A stretch of DNA of 64,000 bases from JANXMY01 sp964251675 (GCA_964251675.1 CAXUKS010000018.1:8754-72753), one strand, 5' to 3'; counted from the first letter of the stretch, positions 1 to 8,245 are shown. Notes: a model not told the origin generated them from the letters alone. Translations and numbers: made by a program.

Positions 1-639
1 GCGGCTAGACATGGCCTTCATATTGGAAAAGCCCGCCATCGAGATGGGGACGACGGCGGCTTCGGAGCCGCCTGCGACGGCGGCGTCGGCATCACCGCGC
101 TTGATGCAGGCGAAGGCATCGCCGAGCGAGTTGGTGGAAGTCGCGCAGGCGGTCACAGCGGTCTCACTGGGGCCTTGCAGGCCGAGCATCCGGGCGACGT
201 TGCCCGCACCCATGTTGGCGATCATCATGGGGATAAAGAACGGGGAGACGCGGCCCAGGCCGCCGTCCATCATCTTGCGGTGCTGTTCCTCGAACGTGGC
301 AATGCCGCCGATGCCGCTGCCGAGGAATGTCCCGATGCGGGCCTTGTTGGCGTCCGTGACAACGAGGCCAGAGTCTTCGAGCGCCATTTTGGAGGCGGCG
401 ACAGCGAACTGCGCGAAGCGGTCCATCCGCTTGGCCTCTTTGCGGTCCATGTAGGCTTCCGGCTGGAAGCCTTCGACCTGGGCGGCAATCCGGGTGGCAA
501 TCGCCGAGCAGTCAAAATCAGTGACGAGGCCGACGCCGCTGCGCCCTTCCAGCAGGCCCTGCCAGAAGGGTTCTATGCCGATGCCCAGGGGGGTGATGGC
601 CCCAAGGCCCGTGATTACTACTCGTCGCTCACTTGTCAT
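1..639 (-). CDS. fabF: 3-oxoacyl-ACP synthase II, N-terminal part (runs off window)
   Basis: This is the condensing enzyme that elongates acyl-ACP with malonyl-ACP in type II fatty-acid synthesis, a cytosolic thiolase-fold protein. The frame opens at ATG 639 and stays open to base 1, so only the first 213 residues are seen. It begins MTSERRVVITGLG, the usual FabF start, and carries the active-site segment TAVTACATSTNSLGDA with the nucleophilic cysteine. The two catalytic histidines lie beyond the window. It is the last visible gene of the plsX-fab operon and follows acpP after a 109-base gap that contains a stem-loop, so its expression may be partly uncoupled. The identity is secure; FabB is unlikely in this context. 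Confidence 0.93.
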   Translation of the reverse strand, partial: MTSERRVVITGLGAITPLGIGIEPFWQGLLEGRSGVGLVTDFDCSAIATRIAAQVEGFQPEAYMDRKEAKRMDRFAQFAVAASKMALEDSGLVVTDANKARIGTFLGSGIGGIATFEEQHRKMMDGGLGRVSPFFIPMMIANMGAGNVARMLGLQGPSETAVTACATSTNSLGDAFACIKRGDADAAVAGGSEAAVVPISMAGFSNMKAMSSR

Positions 640-683
640 AAGTCATCCGCCGTACATACTAAGCAAAAAATATAAGCAAAAGA

Positions 684-704
684 GGGCGGGGACAAGCCCC
701 GCCC
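684..704 (-). terminator. GC-rich stem-loop between acpP and fabF (attenuator-like)
   Basis: A perfect 9-base stem (GGGCGGGG arms plus closing pairs) with a short loop is followed, reading on the minus strand, by CTCTTTTGC and then a run of six T. It sits after the acpP stop and just upstream of fabF. It could act as a partial terminator that sets acpP above fabF. The palindrome also resembles dispersed GGGGC-type repeats, for example the interior of the element at 16562-16696, so an inserted repeat is the alternative. Confidence 0.5.
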
Positions 705-748
705 CTGCGTTGTGTTCCTATTTGCGCTGCGATTGCATAACCCGGTGG

Positions 749-982
749 CTATTTGGATTTATCGTCGATGTAAGTGACAGCTTCCTGCACGGTGGTGATC
801 TTCTCGGCATCCTCGTCGGGGATTTCGACGTCGAACTCTTCTTCCAGCCCCATGACCAGCTCGACCACGTCCAGCGAGTCCGCACCGAGGTCGTCCACGA
901 AGGACGCCTGCGGGGTGACCTCGTCTTCGGCCACGTCCAGCTGCTCCACGACCACTTTTTTCACACGATCAAACGTCGACAT
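749..982 (-). CDS. acpP: acyl carrier protein
   Basis: The 77-residue acidic protein carries growing acyl chains on a 4'-phosphopantetheine arm. The attachment motif GADSLD is present with Ser36, followed by the usual helix-2 sequence VVELVMGLEEEF. Length and charge match housekeeping AcpP. The start ATG has a good ribosome-binding site (GAGGAG about ten bases upstream). It lies between fabG (47-base gap) and fabF in the same direction, the classic bacterial fab order. Confidence is high; compare the divergent carrier-like gene at 22527-22817, which lacks one residue in this motif. Confidence 0.97.
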   Translation of the reverse strand: MSTFDRVKKVVVEQLDVAEDEVTPQASFVDDLGADSLDVVELVMGLEEEFDVEIPDEDAEKITTVQEAVTYIDDKSK

Positions 983-1029
983 CTTTTGTGTTCTCCTCGA
1001 TAATTACGATCAGTTCTGCGAATTTGTTT

Positions 1030-1782
1030 TTATAAGATCATGCCGCCGTCCACGGTCAGCGTCTGTCCCGTGATATAGTCTGCGGCGGGCGAACACAGGA
1101 ACAGAACGGCCTGTGCCACATCTTCCGGGGTCCCCAGCCGTCCGGCGGGGATTTCTTTCACGATAGACGCTTTGACGTCCTCTTTCATCGCCTCGGTCAT
1201 GGCCGTCTGAATAAAGCCCGGCGCGACCGCGTTGATTTGAATGTTCCGGCTGGCGACTTCTTTGGCCGCAGTCCGGGTCAGCCCAATCAGACCCGCTTTG
1301 GAGGCCGAGTAGTTCGCCTGACCGGGGTTTGCGATCAGTCCCATGACGCTGCTGATGTTGACGATTTTGCCCGCCCGCTGCTTCATCATCGGCTTCAGGG
1401 CGGCGCGGGTCATTAGAAATGTCCCCTTCAGGTTGGCATCCAGCACCGTGTCCCAGTCGTCCTCAGACATCCGCACCAGCAGGCCGTCGCGTGTCGTCCC
1501 GGCATTGTTCACTACTATATCCAAACCGCCCCAGGATGTCAAGACCTGCGCCATGAATTTTTCCACATCGGCGACCTCAGACACGGCACACTGAGCGAAA
1601 ATCGCCCGCCGCCCAAGCGCTTCGATCTCCCGTGCGACGCCCTCAGCGGCTTCCAGAGATGAGTGTCCGGCGACGGCCACATCGGCCCCGGCCCCGGCCA
1701 GAACCAGCGCAATGGCGCGGCCAATGCCGCCGCCACTTTTGCTGATGCCCGTCACAATCGCCCGCTTGCCCTCTAAAACCAT
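1030..1782 (-). CDS. fabG: 3-oxoacyl-ACP reductase
   Basis: This NADPH-dependent short-chain dehydrogenase reduces 3-oxoacyl-ACP in the elongation cycle. From the chosen ATG there are 250 residues with the glycine-rich cofactor loop TGISKSGGGIG (11-21), NNAG (92-95), the catalytic serine near 144, and the Tyr158-x3-Lys162 pair in YSASK. The C-terminus TGQTLTVDGGM is typical FabG. A TTG one codon upstream is in frame, but ATG 1782 shares its A with the fabD stop (TGATG) and has an AGGGG site upstream. This indicates translational coupling and decides the start. Confidence 0.96.
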   Translation of the reverse strand: MVLEGKRAIVTGISKSGGGIGRAIALVLAGAGADVAVAGHSSLEAAEGVAREIEALGRRAIFAQCAVSEVADVEKFMAQVLTSWGGLDIVVNNAGTTRDGLLVRMSEDDWDTVLDANLKGTFLMTRAALKPMMKQRAGKIVNISSVMGLIANPGQANYSASKAGLIGLTRTAAKEVASRNIQINAVAPGFIQTAMTEAMKEDVKASIVKEIPAGRLGTPEDVAQAVLFLCSPAADYITGQTLTVDGGMIL

Positions 1783-2726
1783 CAAATCCCCTGCCCCATC
1801 GCGTCTACAAAGGCTTTGACGCCCGCCGTGTCCGCGACGCCGTAGACTTTGACATCCGGCGCAATCCGCTTCACCAGCCCGGCCAGTACCGTGCCGGAGC
1901 CGACTTCGGCAAATGTGTCAAAGCCATCCGCGACCAGCCTCTGAATGCTTTCTTCCCAGCGCACCGTGCCTTCAATCTGTGCGGCGAGATTGGCGCGGAT
2001 TTCTTCCGCCGCCGTCTCATAGTCCGCCGTGATATTGGCGACGACTGGAAGCTGTGCGCTGCTCAAATTGGCGCCAGCGAGAACAAAGCCCATCGCTTCC
2101 GCTGCTGGGGCCATGAGCGCCGAATGGAACGCCCCCGACACGGGGAGCGGCAGAACACGCTTGGCCCCGTTCGTTTTCGCAATTTCTGAGGCGCGAGCGA
2201 CTCCTTCCGGGCTGCCCGAGATGACGACCTGCCCGCCGCCGTTGAAGTTCGCCGCCTGCACCGGCCCTGCACTGCCTGCCTCGGCGCACACCGCCGTCAC
2301 CTGCGCCGCCGTCAGCCCCAGCACAGCGGCCATCGCGCCCGGTGCGGTCAGCGTTGCCCGGTGCATCTCCTGAGCGCGTCGCTCCACGAGATGCAGGCCA
2401 GCCTCAAAGTCAAAGACGCCTGCCGTCAGCAGCGCGGCATACTCGCCGACCGAATGCCCGGCCACTGCCTGCGGCGGCGGCGCTCCAGCTTCGCGCAGGG
2501 CCATCAGCGCGGCGGCAGAGACGGTGTAGAGCGCAGGCTGCGTGTAGATGGTCTGCTTCAGCGCCTCCTCCGGCCCGTAAAAGCACAGCGTACTGAGCTT
2601 CGTGCCGATGACCGAGTCCGCCTGATCAAACACCGTCTGCGCGGCGGGCGAATGGGTGCAAAGGTTCTGCCCCATGCCGACCGCCTGCGAGCCTTGACCG
2701 GGAAAAAGATAAGCGAGTTTAGCCAT
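1782..2726 (-). CDS. fabD: malonyl-CoA:ACP transacylase
   Basis: The enzyme transfers malonyl from CoA to ACP, supplying the extender unit. The 314-residue protein opens with LFPGQGSQ, carries the nucleophile elbow GHSVGE (90-95, Ser92), and has the catalytic-type histidine in GAFHS at about 201. These are all hallmarks of the family at its usual length. It begins five bases after fabH stops and its stop overlaps the fabG ATG, so fabH-fabD-fabG are probably made from one message with coupled translation. No anomalies are seen. Confidence 0.96.
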   Translation of the reverse strand: MAKLAYLFPGQGSQAVGMGQNLCTHSPAAQTVFDQADSVIGTKLSTLCFYGPEEALKQTIYTQPALYTVSAAALMALREAGAPPPQAVAGHSVGEYAALLTAGVFDFEAGLHLVERRAQEMHRATLTAPGAMAAVLGLTAAQVTAVCAEAGSAGPVQAANFNGGGQVVISGSPEGVARASEIAKTNGAKRVLPLPVSGAFHSALMAPAAEAMGFVLAGANLSSAQLPVVANITADYETAAEEIRANLAAQIEGTVRWEESIQRLVADGFDTFAEVGSGTVLAGLVKRIAPDVKVYGVADTAGVKAFVDAMGQGI

Positions 2727-2731
2727 AGATG

Positions 2732-3706
2732 CTATTTGCTCCAGCGTATTACATTGGCGGCCCAGGTGAGACCCGCGCCGAAGCCGACGGTGACCAGCAG
2801 GCTGCCAGCTTGGACGCGGCCTGTTTTGACGGCTTCGTCCAGCGCGATAGGAATGGTGGCCGCAGACGTGTTGCCATATTTGTCCAGATTGACCATCACT
2901 TTTTCACGCGGCAGGCCCATCCGCTCGGCAGCTTTATCAATAATGCGGATGTTGGCCTGATGCGGGATCAATAAATCGACGTCGCTTAAAGTCAGGCCCG
3001 CGTTTTCCACGGCCTGCGCGGCGGCCTCGCCCATCATGGTGACGGCGAATTTGTAGACTTCCTTGCCGTTTTGGTAAATCTTGCCCGGCGCGTCCCCGCC
3101 CCGCGAGATGCACAGCAGCGGGCCGCCGGAACCGTCCGCCCCGAGCAGGCCGCCCAGGTAGCCGCCTTCAGTGACTTCGCCGACCACAGCCGCCCCCGCC
3201 CCATCGCCGAACAAAACAGCGGTGCTGCGGTCGTCCCAGTTGGTAATGCGAGAGAGAGCTTCCGCTCCGATGACCAGCGCGCGGCGGTTCGCGCCGCTGA
3301 TGACCATCTGCGCGGCCACATGGAGCGCATAGGCGAAGCCGGAGCAGACAGCCCCCAGATCAAACGCGGCGGCGGTTTTGGCTCCCAGACGGCTCTGCAC
3401 AACGCTGGCCGTGGACGGAAACGAGCCGGAGTAATCCGGGGTGCTGCTGGCTAAAATGATTAAATCCAGATCAGCGGCGGCGAGACCAGCGTCGTCCAGA
3501 GCGCGGGCACCGGCTTCGACGGCCAAATCCGAGGTCAGCACGCCCGGCTCGACCAGGCGGCGCTCCCGGATGCCGGTGCGGGTGACAATCCAGTCATTCG
3601 TGGTGTCCATCCGTGCGGCCAGCTCATCGTTAGTGATGATTTTGGGCGGCAGGAAAGAGCCGACGCCGAGAATACCGGCGCGGCGCAGAGACGTAGGCGG
3701 GGTCAT
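2732..3706 (-). CDS. fabH: 3-oxoacyl-ACP synthase III
   Basis: This enzyme starts fatty-acid synthesis by condensing a short acyl-CoA with malonyl-ACP. In the 324-residue protein the catalytic triad is visible: Cys121 in GAVCSGF, His249 in PHQAN, and Asn279 in YGNTSAA. The N-terminal GVGSFLP and the segment TNDWIVTRTGIRERR are also typical. Its ATG overlaps the plsX stop by four bases (ATGA), and fabD follows after five bases. Primer preference, straight or branched, cannot be read from the sequence alone. Confidence 0.96.
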   Translation of the reverse strand: MTPPTSLRRAGILGVGSFLPPKIITNDELAARMDTTNDWIVTRTGIRERRLVEPGVLTSDLAVEAGARALDDAGLAAADLDLIILASSTPDYSGSFPSTASVVQSRLGAKTAAAFDLGAVCSGFAYALHVAAQMVISGANRRALVIGAEALSRITNWDDRSTAVLFGDGAGAAVVGEVTEGGYLGGLLGADGSGGPLLCISRGGDAPGKIYQNGKEVYKFAVTMMGEAAAQAVENAGLTLSDVDLLIPHQANIRIIDKAAERMGLPREKVMVNLDKYGNTSAATIPIALDEAVKTGRVQAGSLLVTVGFGAGLTWAANVIRWSK

Positions 3707-4713
3707 GCGAGGCCCTCAAAGGCGGGGAGAGCTTCACGGATAGCCTGCACATAGCCGCTTTCAGCGGCAGTCAGTGCCGCCCGCAGGCCACCCGCGATGG
3801 CTTTGGCGTCGGAGCGACCGTGGCCGATGACGGACACGCCGTTGACCCCAAGCAGGGGTGCCCCACCAAACTCAGAATAGTGGATTTTCTGAGCCAGCCG
3901 CTGGAAGACTGGAGCGAGGATATCCCGAGAATGAGCGAAATCCGGGTTGGAAACCAGCTCATGGTCCAGCATATCGAAAATCATCTCCGCCATGCCTTCA
4001 CCGGACTTCACCAGGACGTTTCCTGCAAAGCCGTCGCACACAACCACATCGGCAGCGTGTTCAAAGACATCTTTGCCTTCCACGTTGCCAACAAAGTTCA
4101 GCGGCGCGGTCTTCAGCATTTGGTAGACGGTCTTCGCCAGATCGTTGCCCTTGCCTTCCTCGCCACCGATGTTGAGCAGGCCGACGCGGGGATTAGAAAC
4201 GCCCATCGCCCGCTCTGAGTAGATGGCCCCGAGCAGGGCGAACTGCAGCAGGTTTTTGGAAGAGCAGTCTACATTCGCGCCGCCGTCCAGAAGCAGCGCC
4301 CGGCCTCCCATGGTTGGAATGCCAGTGGCAATGGCAGGCCGCTCGATGCCCGCAATGCGGCCTAAATCAAGCGTCCCAATCGCCATCGCCGCCCCGGTGC
4401 TGCCTGCGCTGAAAGTGGCGTCGGCCTCAGCGTTTTTCACCATCTGGCCGCAGACCACGAGCGACGAATCGCGCTTGCGGCGGGTGGCCTGAACGGGGTG
4501 TTCCCCCATTTCAATGGCCTGTGTGGTGTGTCGAACAGAAACGCCGCTGGGGACATCGTCCGCCCGGCGCAGCTCGGCCTGGATTGCCGCTTCATCGCCG
4601 ACGAGAATTATCTGAATATCAGGACGCTCGCGGGCGACACGGAGCGCCCCGAGAACGACCTGCGCGGGCGCGTGGTCGCCGCCCATCGCGTCCACGGCAA
4701 GTTTAAGGGGCAT
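3703..4713 (-). CDS. plsX: phosphate acyltransferase
   Basis: PlsX makes acyl-phosphate from acyl-ACP for PlsY, linking fatty-acid synthesis to phosphatidic acid formation at the membrane. The 336-residue protein starts with KLAVDAMGGDHAP, the signature of the family. It also has the conserved VCDGFAGNVLVKSGEG stretch near residue 220 and GAPLLGVNG. Length is normal. It lies three bases after rpmF and overlaps fabH by four bases. The DUF177-rpmF-plsX-fabH order is widely conserved and supports the call. Confidence 0.96.
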   Translation of the reverse strand: MPLKLAVDAMGGDHAPAQVVLGALRVARERPDIQIILVGDEAAIQAELRRADDVPSGVSVRHTTQAIEMGEHPVQATRRKRDSSLVVCGQMVKNAEADATFSAGSTGAAMAIGTLDLGRIAGIERPAIATGIPTMGGRALLLDGGANVDCSSKNLLQFALLGAIYSERAMGVSNPRVGLLNIGGEEGKGNDLAKTVYQMLKTAPLNFVGNVEGKDVFEHAADVVVCDGFAGNVLVKSGEGMAEMIFDMLDHELVSNPDFAHSRDILAPVFQRLAQKIHYSEFGGAPLLGVNGVSVIGHGRSDAKAIAGGLRAALTAAESGYVQAIREALPAFEGLA

Positions 4714-4716
4714 GAC

Positions 4717-4926
4717 TTACTCTTCGGCGGTCACTTTTTCTTTGATGGCAACGGCCTGTTCGCCGTTGTAGAAGCCGCAGTCCGGGCAGGCATGGTGGTC
4801 CAAACGGAAGTTCTGGCGCTGGCAGCCGGGGCAGTAGGACTGCAGGACTTCGGGCGCGGTCAGCTTGTAATGGGTGCGGCGCTTGCGGGTGCGCTGATTG
4901 GAATGGCGTCGTTTTGGCAGTGGCAT
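4717..4926 (-). CDS. rpmF: 50S ribosomal protein L32
   Basis: A 69-residue basic ribosomal protein beginning MPLPKRRHSNQRTRKRR. It retains a zinc-ribbon type cysteine set: CPGC at 32-35 and CPDCG further on. L32 normally starts with this MAVPKRR-like sequence and is 55-65 residues, so this copy is slightly long because of an acidic C-terminal tail. It is embedded between DUF177 and plsX as in many bacteria. Presence of all four cysteines suggests the zinc-binding form. Confidence 0.96.
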   Translation of the reverse strand: MPLPKRRHSNQRTRKRRTHYKLTAPEVLQSYCPGCQRQNFRLDHHACPDCGFYNGEQAVAIKEKVTAEE

Positions 4927-4970
4927 CTATTCGGTCTCCTTCGAGCGTCGTAACAGTTGGTTATTTAATT

Positions 4971-5501
4971 TTATTCTTGCAGCAATTTGCCCAGCTCGCG
5001 GAAGGGCGAGTTCTGGATCACAACTTCGTCCGGGTCTGCCACTTCCTGAAGCGGAATGCCGGGGCAGGCTTCGCGGCAGAGGGGCTGAAGCGGCACGGCA
5101 AGCAGGGCAGCCTGCCGGATCAAGACGTCCATCTGGAGGGTCTTGCCGTCGAACACACGCCCTACTTCGTCTTCCACCACTTTGACATCGGTGACGCGGC
5201 TTTGGAAGCGGCTGCTGCTGCTTTGCGAAGCGTCTTCGACTTCGGACAGCTCAAACTCTTCTTCCAGGTCGGCATGAATGGAGGCACGCACCGATTCCAA
5301 GCACCGGCTGCATTCCATTTCCACCGTAGTGTCTATCGGGCCGCGCACCAGCACCATTGACCCGGTGTTGGTAACCACAATGCGGCCCACCACGGGGGCC
5401 ACAAACTCGACATCCTCATCGGCATAGGGCGGCTCGTGCAGGTCGTAGACCTGCCGCATTCCCGGTGTTCGCAGCAGCTCCGTCAGATCAAATTTCAGCA
5501 T
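4971..5501 (-). CDS. DUF177 (YceD-family) protein
   Basis: A 176-residue acidic protein of the YceD/DUF177 family, found almost always just upstream of rpmF and linked in the literature to 23S rRNA accumulation. Visible features are the segment MECSRCLESV near residue 83, with two cysteines, and further cysteines in PLCREACPGIP near the C-terminus. The family's conserved CxxC-type pairs are therefore present. The position 44 bases before rpmF agrees. The molecular activity is not settled, so the name is kept at family level. Confidence 0.85.
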   Translation of the reverse strand: MLKFDLTELLRTPGMRQVYDLHEPPYADEDVEFVAPVVGRIVVTNTGSMVLVRGPIDTTVEMECSRCLESVRASIHADLEEEFELSEVEDASQSSSSRFQSRVTDVKVVEDEVGRVFDGKTLQMDVLIRQAALLAVPLQPLCREACPGIPLQEVADPDEVVIQNSPFRELGKLLQE

Positions 5502-5531
5502 GACGGGTTCCTCAAACTCACAATCACAGAA

Positions 5532-5560
5532 AATCAGGGCGCGGCAAAAAGCCGCCCCCT
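5532..5560 (-). terminator. probable intrinsic terminator before DUF177
   Basis: Reading on the minus strand, GGGGGCGGC pairs with GCCGCGCCC around a TTTTT loop and is followed by TGATTTTCTG. It sits about 60 bases past the end of the DivIVA-like gene and about 30 bases before the DUF177 start. It would therefore separate the coaD transcript from the rpmF-plsX-fab transcript. The trailing T run is modest, so termination may be partial. Confidence 0.5.
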
Positions 5561-5623
5561 AGTTTACCACAAAATGCCGCAAAATGAATGCGTGCGGGAT
5601 TTAGATTCCGCGCCACTTTAGAA

Positions 5624-6334
5624 TTAGCGCCGGGTTGCTGCAAGCTCCGGGGCGCGGCCGTTGCCATTTGGACCGCTGCCATTTGGGCCACTGCCATTGA
5701 TAATCGGCGGCTGCGGGGCAGCGGCGTTCACGCGCTGGTCCAGCTTGACACGCCCGCGCTGAATGGTCGCCATCAGCTCACCGACCTGCTTCTCCAAATC
5801 GGCCATGACCCCGTGCGCGTATTCATCCGCCCCGTGCCGCAGGCCCTGCGTCTCGTATTCGGCGGCGGCAATCATTTCCCGTGCCTGGGCGGTGGCAAGC
5901 CGGACCACTTCGCTCTGGCTGACCATCAGCTCAGACTGGCCGTGCGCCTCAGCCAGCATCTTTTCGGCTTTCTGGCGGGCATCTTCCACCGTCTGCCGGG
6001 CGGAGGCTTCCGCCGCCAGAGTCATTTTGTTTGTCTGCGCCTCGGCATCGCGCATGGTACGCTCGGCATTGATGCGCGACTCGCGGACGATCTCATCCGC
6101 CTCCGCTGTGGCATCTTCCAGCGTCTGCTCGGCGGTTTCCCGCGCCCCGTCCACGATCTTATCACTTTCGGCGGTCACCCGCGAGGCCCGCTTGACTTCC
6201 TCGGGCAGAGATGCCCGAATTTTGTTGGTGATGTCAATATAGTCATCCGGGTGAAAGTTAAGTGTCACCCCCATCACCGTCTTCTGGTCGTCAATCAGCC
6301 GTTCCAGTTCATTGAGCAGTTTTATAATATCCAT
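5624..6334 (-). CDS. DivIVA-like coiled-coil protein
   Basis: A 236-residue protein that is almost entirely charged alpha-helix. The N-terminal segment MDIIKLLNELERLIDD looks like a short polar anchor. Residues about 50-200 form a long Ala/Glu/Arg-rich coiled coil with repeats such as AEADEIVRESRINAERT. The C-terminus has a low-complexity GSGPNGSGPNGNG linker. Proteins of this build next to coaD are often annotated as DivIVA-like or as an ATP-synthase-B-like coil, and are thought to act as scaffolds at membranes or division sites. It follows coaD after 29 bases in the same direction. The specific role is unknown. Confidence 0.6.
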   Translation of the reverse strand: MDIIKLLNELERLIDDQKTVMGVTLNFHPDDYIDITNKIRASLPEEVKRASRVTAESDKIVDGARETAEQTLEDATAEADEIVRESRINAERTMRDAEAQTNKMTLAAEASARQTVEDARQKAEKMLAEAHGQSELMVSQSEVVRLATAQAREMIAAAEYETQGLRHGADEYAHGVMADLEKQVGELMATIQRGRVKLDQRVNAAAPQPPIINGSGPNGSGPNGNGRAPELAATRR

Positions 6335-6363
6335 GATGCAATCCCCCTCTGTGCCGGGCTGTC

Positions 6364-6855
6364 TTATTTTACTTCCGGTTGATCAAACTTCGCGGCCAGC
6401 GCCATGCACACTGGCTTGGGGACTAGGTCCCGAATGTCGCCGCCCAAACGGGCGATCTCTTTGACAATGCTTGACGACAGGTAGGCGTGTTCCGCCGCCG
6501 TCATCAGAAAAATCGTTTCTACTCCCGGCTGCAAGTGCCGATTGAGAAGCGCCATCTGGAACTCATATTCAAAGTCTGACACCGCCCGCAGGCCCTTCAC
6601 AATCACCTTCGCGCCATGTCCGACCACATAGTCTACCAGCAGCGAGGGCGGCAAAATCTCCACGCTGACGTTTTTTAAATCCGCGCACGACTGCCGGACC
6701 AGCTCGGCCCGCTCCTCGGCAGAAAACAGCGGCGACTTTGACGAATTGCCCGCCACCAGCACAATCAGCCGCTCAAACATCCCCGCCGCCCGGACGATGA
6801 CATCGTAGTGCCCGCTGGTGACGGGATCAAAACTGCCGGGATACACCGCGATCAT
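6364..6855 (-). CDS. coaD: phosphopantetheine adenylyltransferase
   Basis: CoaD catalyses the penultimate step of CoA synthesis, transferring AMP to 4'-phosphopantetheine. The 163-residue protein starts MIAVYPGSFDPVTSGHYD with the nucleotidyltransferase TxGH motif at 13-16. The second signature is SSSIVKEIARLGGDI near the C-terminus. Length is standard. It heads a minus-strand pair with the DivIVA-like gene and lies upstream of the acyl-carrier and fatty-acid genes that use its product. Confidence 0.96.
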   Translation of the reverse strand: MIAVYPGSFDPVTSGHYDVIVRAAGMFERLIVLVAGNSSKSPLFSAEERAELVRQSCADLKNVSVEILPPSLLVDYVVGHGAKVIVKGLRAVSDFEYEFQMALLNRHLQPGVETIFLMTAAEHAYLSSSIVKEIARLGGDIRDLVPKPVCMALAAKFDQPEVK

Positions 6856-6875
6856 AAAAACTGTTCCAATCGTCT

Positions 6876-7349
6876 TCAGGCAAGGGTCAAGCAGTCATCA
6901 ATAAATTGCAGCAGTTTGATCATCTTCGGATTTTCCAATGTTAGCCCCGCAAAAGCATACTCCGTCGGCACTAAAATGATCCCACCTGCCTCCCAGGGAT
7001 ATTCTGGGTTGGGATGGTCATCCCCCTCCGGCGACAAGTTCTCCACCTGCTGCGCAGTCTCTAATAGACTAGTCACATAAGCCGTAAATTGGCTGGTGTC
7101 CGTGAAGCCGCTCGCTGCTCGAAACTCAGGACGGGTTCTTGCGACACGCATAAACTTTATAAAAGCATCATGCGTTTTCGCATAGCGTGGACCTCCGGGC
7201 CGGGTTAGAAACCCCTTTGCCATCTTTTCCGTCGTCATTTGCAAATAATGCAGACTTTGACACAACGGCACATCCGTGCGAGCCATTTTAAACATCGCGT
7301 AGTCAGACTTTGCCTGTTCCAGATACGAGGTACGCCAATCCCACGGCAC
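6876..7349 (-). CDS. HEPN-like domain protein
   Basis: A 157-residue predicted helical protein. The N-terminal half (W-x2-SYLEQAKSDYAMFK, then SLHYLQMTTEKMAKGFL) matches the pattern of HEPN-type proteins, where the second helix carries a Q-x3-E-K-x2-K motif. HEPN proteins are often RNases or nucleotidyltransferase partners in toxin-antitoxin systems, but the R-x4-6-H catalytic motif is not obvious here. The start is a GTG directly after the stop of the upstream gene (TAAGTG), so the two are almost certainly co-translated. Function is inferred only from fold pattern and context. Confidence 0.5.
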   Translation of the reverse strand: MPWDWRTSYLEQAKSDYAMFKMARTDVPLCQSLHYLQMTTEKMAKGFLTRPGGPRYAKTHDAFIKFMRVARTRPEFRAASGFTDTSQFTAYVTSLLETAQQVENLSPEGDDHPNPEYPWEAGGIILVPTEYAFAGLTLENPKMIKLLQFIDDCLTLA

Positions 7350-7673
7350 TTAATTTTGCTCCCAAAGCGTTTCTGCGTCTTTCCATCCGCCCCACCCTTC
7401 GGGCAGTGTCAGCCGTCCCTCTTCATCGGGGCGAATCAGAGCCACGGCGGATTCAAAATTGATACCACTGTTTTGGGCAGGCCGAAAATAATACGGCGTC
7501 ACACCGGTATCTTCTCCTGACGGATGTGCGGTTGCATCGACATAGACCAGCCGGATGTCCTGAGCGGACGGAAACAAAAGTATCTTTTTGATCGCCGGTT
7601 CGGCTTCCACCGCCGCCTCTGCCAGACGTTTGGCCGACGCCCGCATTTCACCGCTCATGGCTTCTGCGATCAT
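7350..7673 (-). CDS. conserved hypothetical partner of the HEPN-like gene
   Basis: A 107-residue protein of unassigned function. It has an N-terminal helix (MSGEMRASAKRLAEAAV), a strand-rich middle (KKILLFPSAQDIRLVYVD), and a conserved-looking tail (SAVALIRPDEEGRLTLPEGWGGWKDAE). An AAAGG ribosome site lies eight bases before ATG 7673. It abuts the HEPN-like gene with no spacer, so the two probably form a functional pair. I recall similar small proteins in cyanobacterial and planctomycete genomes, but cannot confirm that here. It lacks the GS-x10-D nucleotidyltransferase motif that would make it an MNT partner. Confidence 0.5.
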   Translation of the reverse strand: MIAEAMSGEMRASAKRLAEAAVEAEPAIKKILLFPSAQDIRLVYVDATAHPSGEDTGVTPYYFRPAQNSGINFESAVALIRPDEEGRLTLPEGWGGWKDAETLWEQN

Positions 7674-7689
7674 AGTTCAGACCTTTCGT

Positions 7690-7902
7690 TTATAAATCGA
7701 GTTTAGCACACGCCACAGCCAACAAGATGCCGCCCTGCCGCTCTTTCGCTTCTAGCAGCCGCCGTTTCATGATTTCGCTTTTCAGCAGGTAGGTTGTCTC
7801 GCGCTCGACTTCAATCTCATGCCAGAGCGCAATCGGCACAATGACGCCCACTTCTTTGCCATCCGCTTCTGAAATGTATTGGACTTTTGATTGCGTTTTC
7901 AT
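7690..7902 (-). CDS. Phd/YefM-like antitoxin candidate
   Basis: A 70-residue protein beginning MKTQSKVQYISEADGKEVGVIVPIALWHEI. This pattern, a short strand, a turn, 'VIVPI', then an acidic helix, is typical of Phd-type and related small antitoxins that bind DNA through the N-terminus. The C-terminal part, LLKSEIMKRRLLEAKERQGG, would be the toxin-neutralising helix. It precedes the HEPN-associated pair by 16 bases and follows the 108-residue gene by seven. No RelE or PIN toxin is directly attached, so its partner is either neighbour. Confidence 0.5.
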   Translation of the reverse strand: MKTQSKVQYISEADGKEVGVIVPIALWHEIEVERETTYLLKSEIMKRRLLEAKERQGGILLAVACAKLDL

Positions 7903-7909
7903 TGCTGCT

Positions 7910-8236
7910 TCATTTAGGATAATGCTGTTTCAGCGTTTGCACCAAGTCTGCAATCAGGCTAAGGCCGACTACTATATACAGCCCTTCCGGCTCAGTACCC
8001 ACAAGCTGCAACAAAAATGCTTTCTGGCGTACCGTCAGGTTATCTACACAAAAGCAAAGTGGGTCCTCATGGTGATCTAAAATCCCGTGATCAAGAAAGT
8101 CAAGCCAATGATCTGCATCGGAAACAACGAGTTCAGGCAACCCGGAAGCAATCACAAGGTCATTGTTTTTGGTGCGCCACTGTTTCCATTGCACCGCATC
8201 CTGGAGCGATTTTTTGCCGTCTCGTTTGTAACCCAT
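7910..8236 (-). CDS. small protein of unknown function
   Basis: A 108-residue protein I do not recognise. It starts with a basic stretch (MGYKRDGKKSLQDAVQWKQWRTKN). The rest is mixed hydrophobic and acidic, including SDADHWLDFLDHGILDHHEDP and a C-terminal hydrophobic segment (LYIVVGLSLIADLVQTLKQ). The His/Asp-rich middle could bind metal, but no known motif is clear. It is spaced nine bases after the BrnT partner gene and seven before the antitoxin-like gene. It is probably part of the same small-gene operon and could be the missing toxin. Confidence 0.45.
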   Translation of the reverse strand: MGYKRDGKKSLQDAVQWKQWRTKNNDLVIASGLPELVVSDADHWLDFLDHGILDHHEDPLCFCVDNLTVRQKAFLLQLVGTEPEGLYIVVGLSLIADLVQTLKQHYPK

Positions 8237-8245
8237 ACTTCTATA

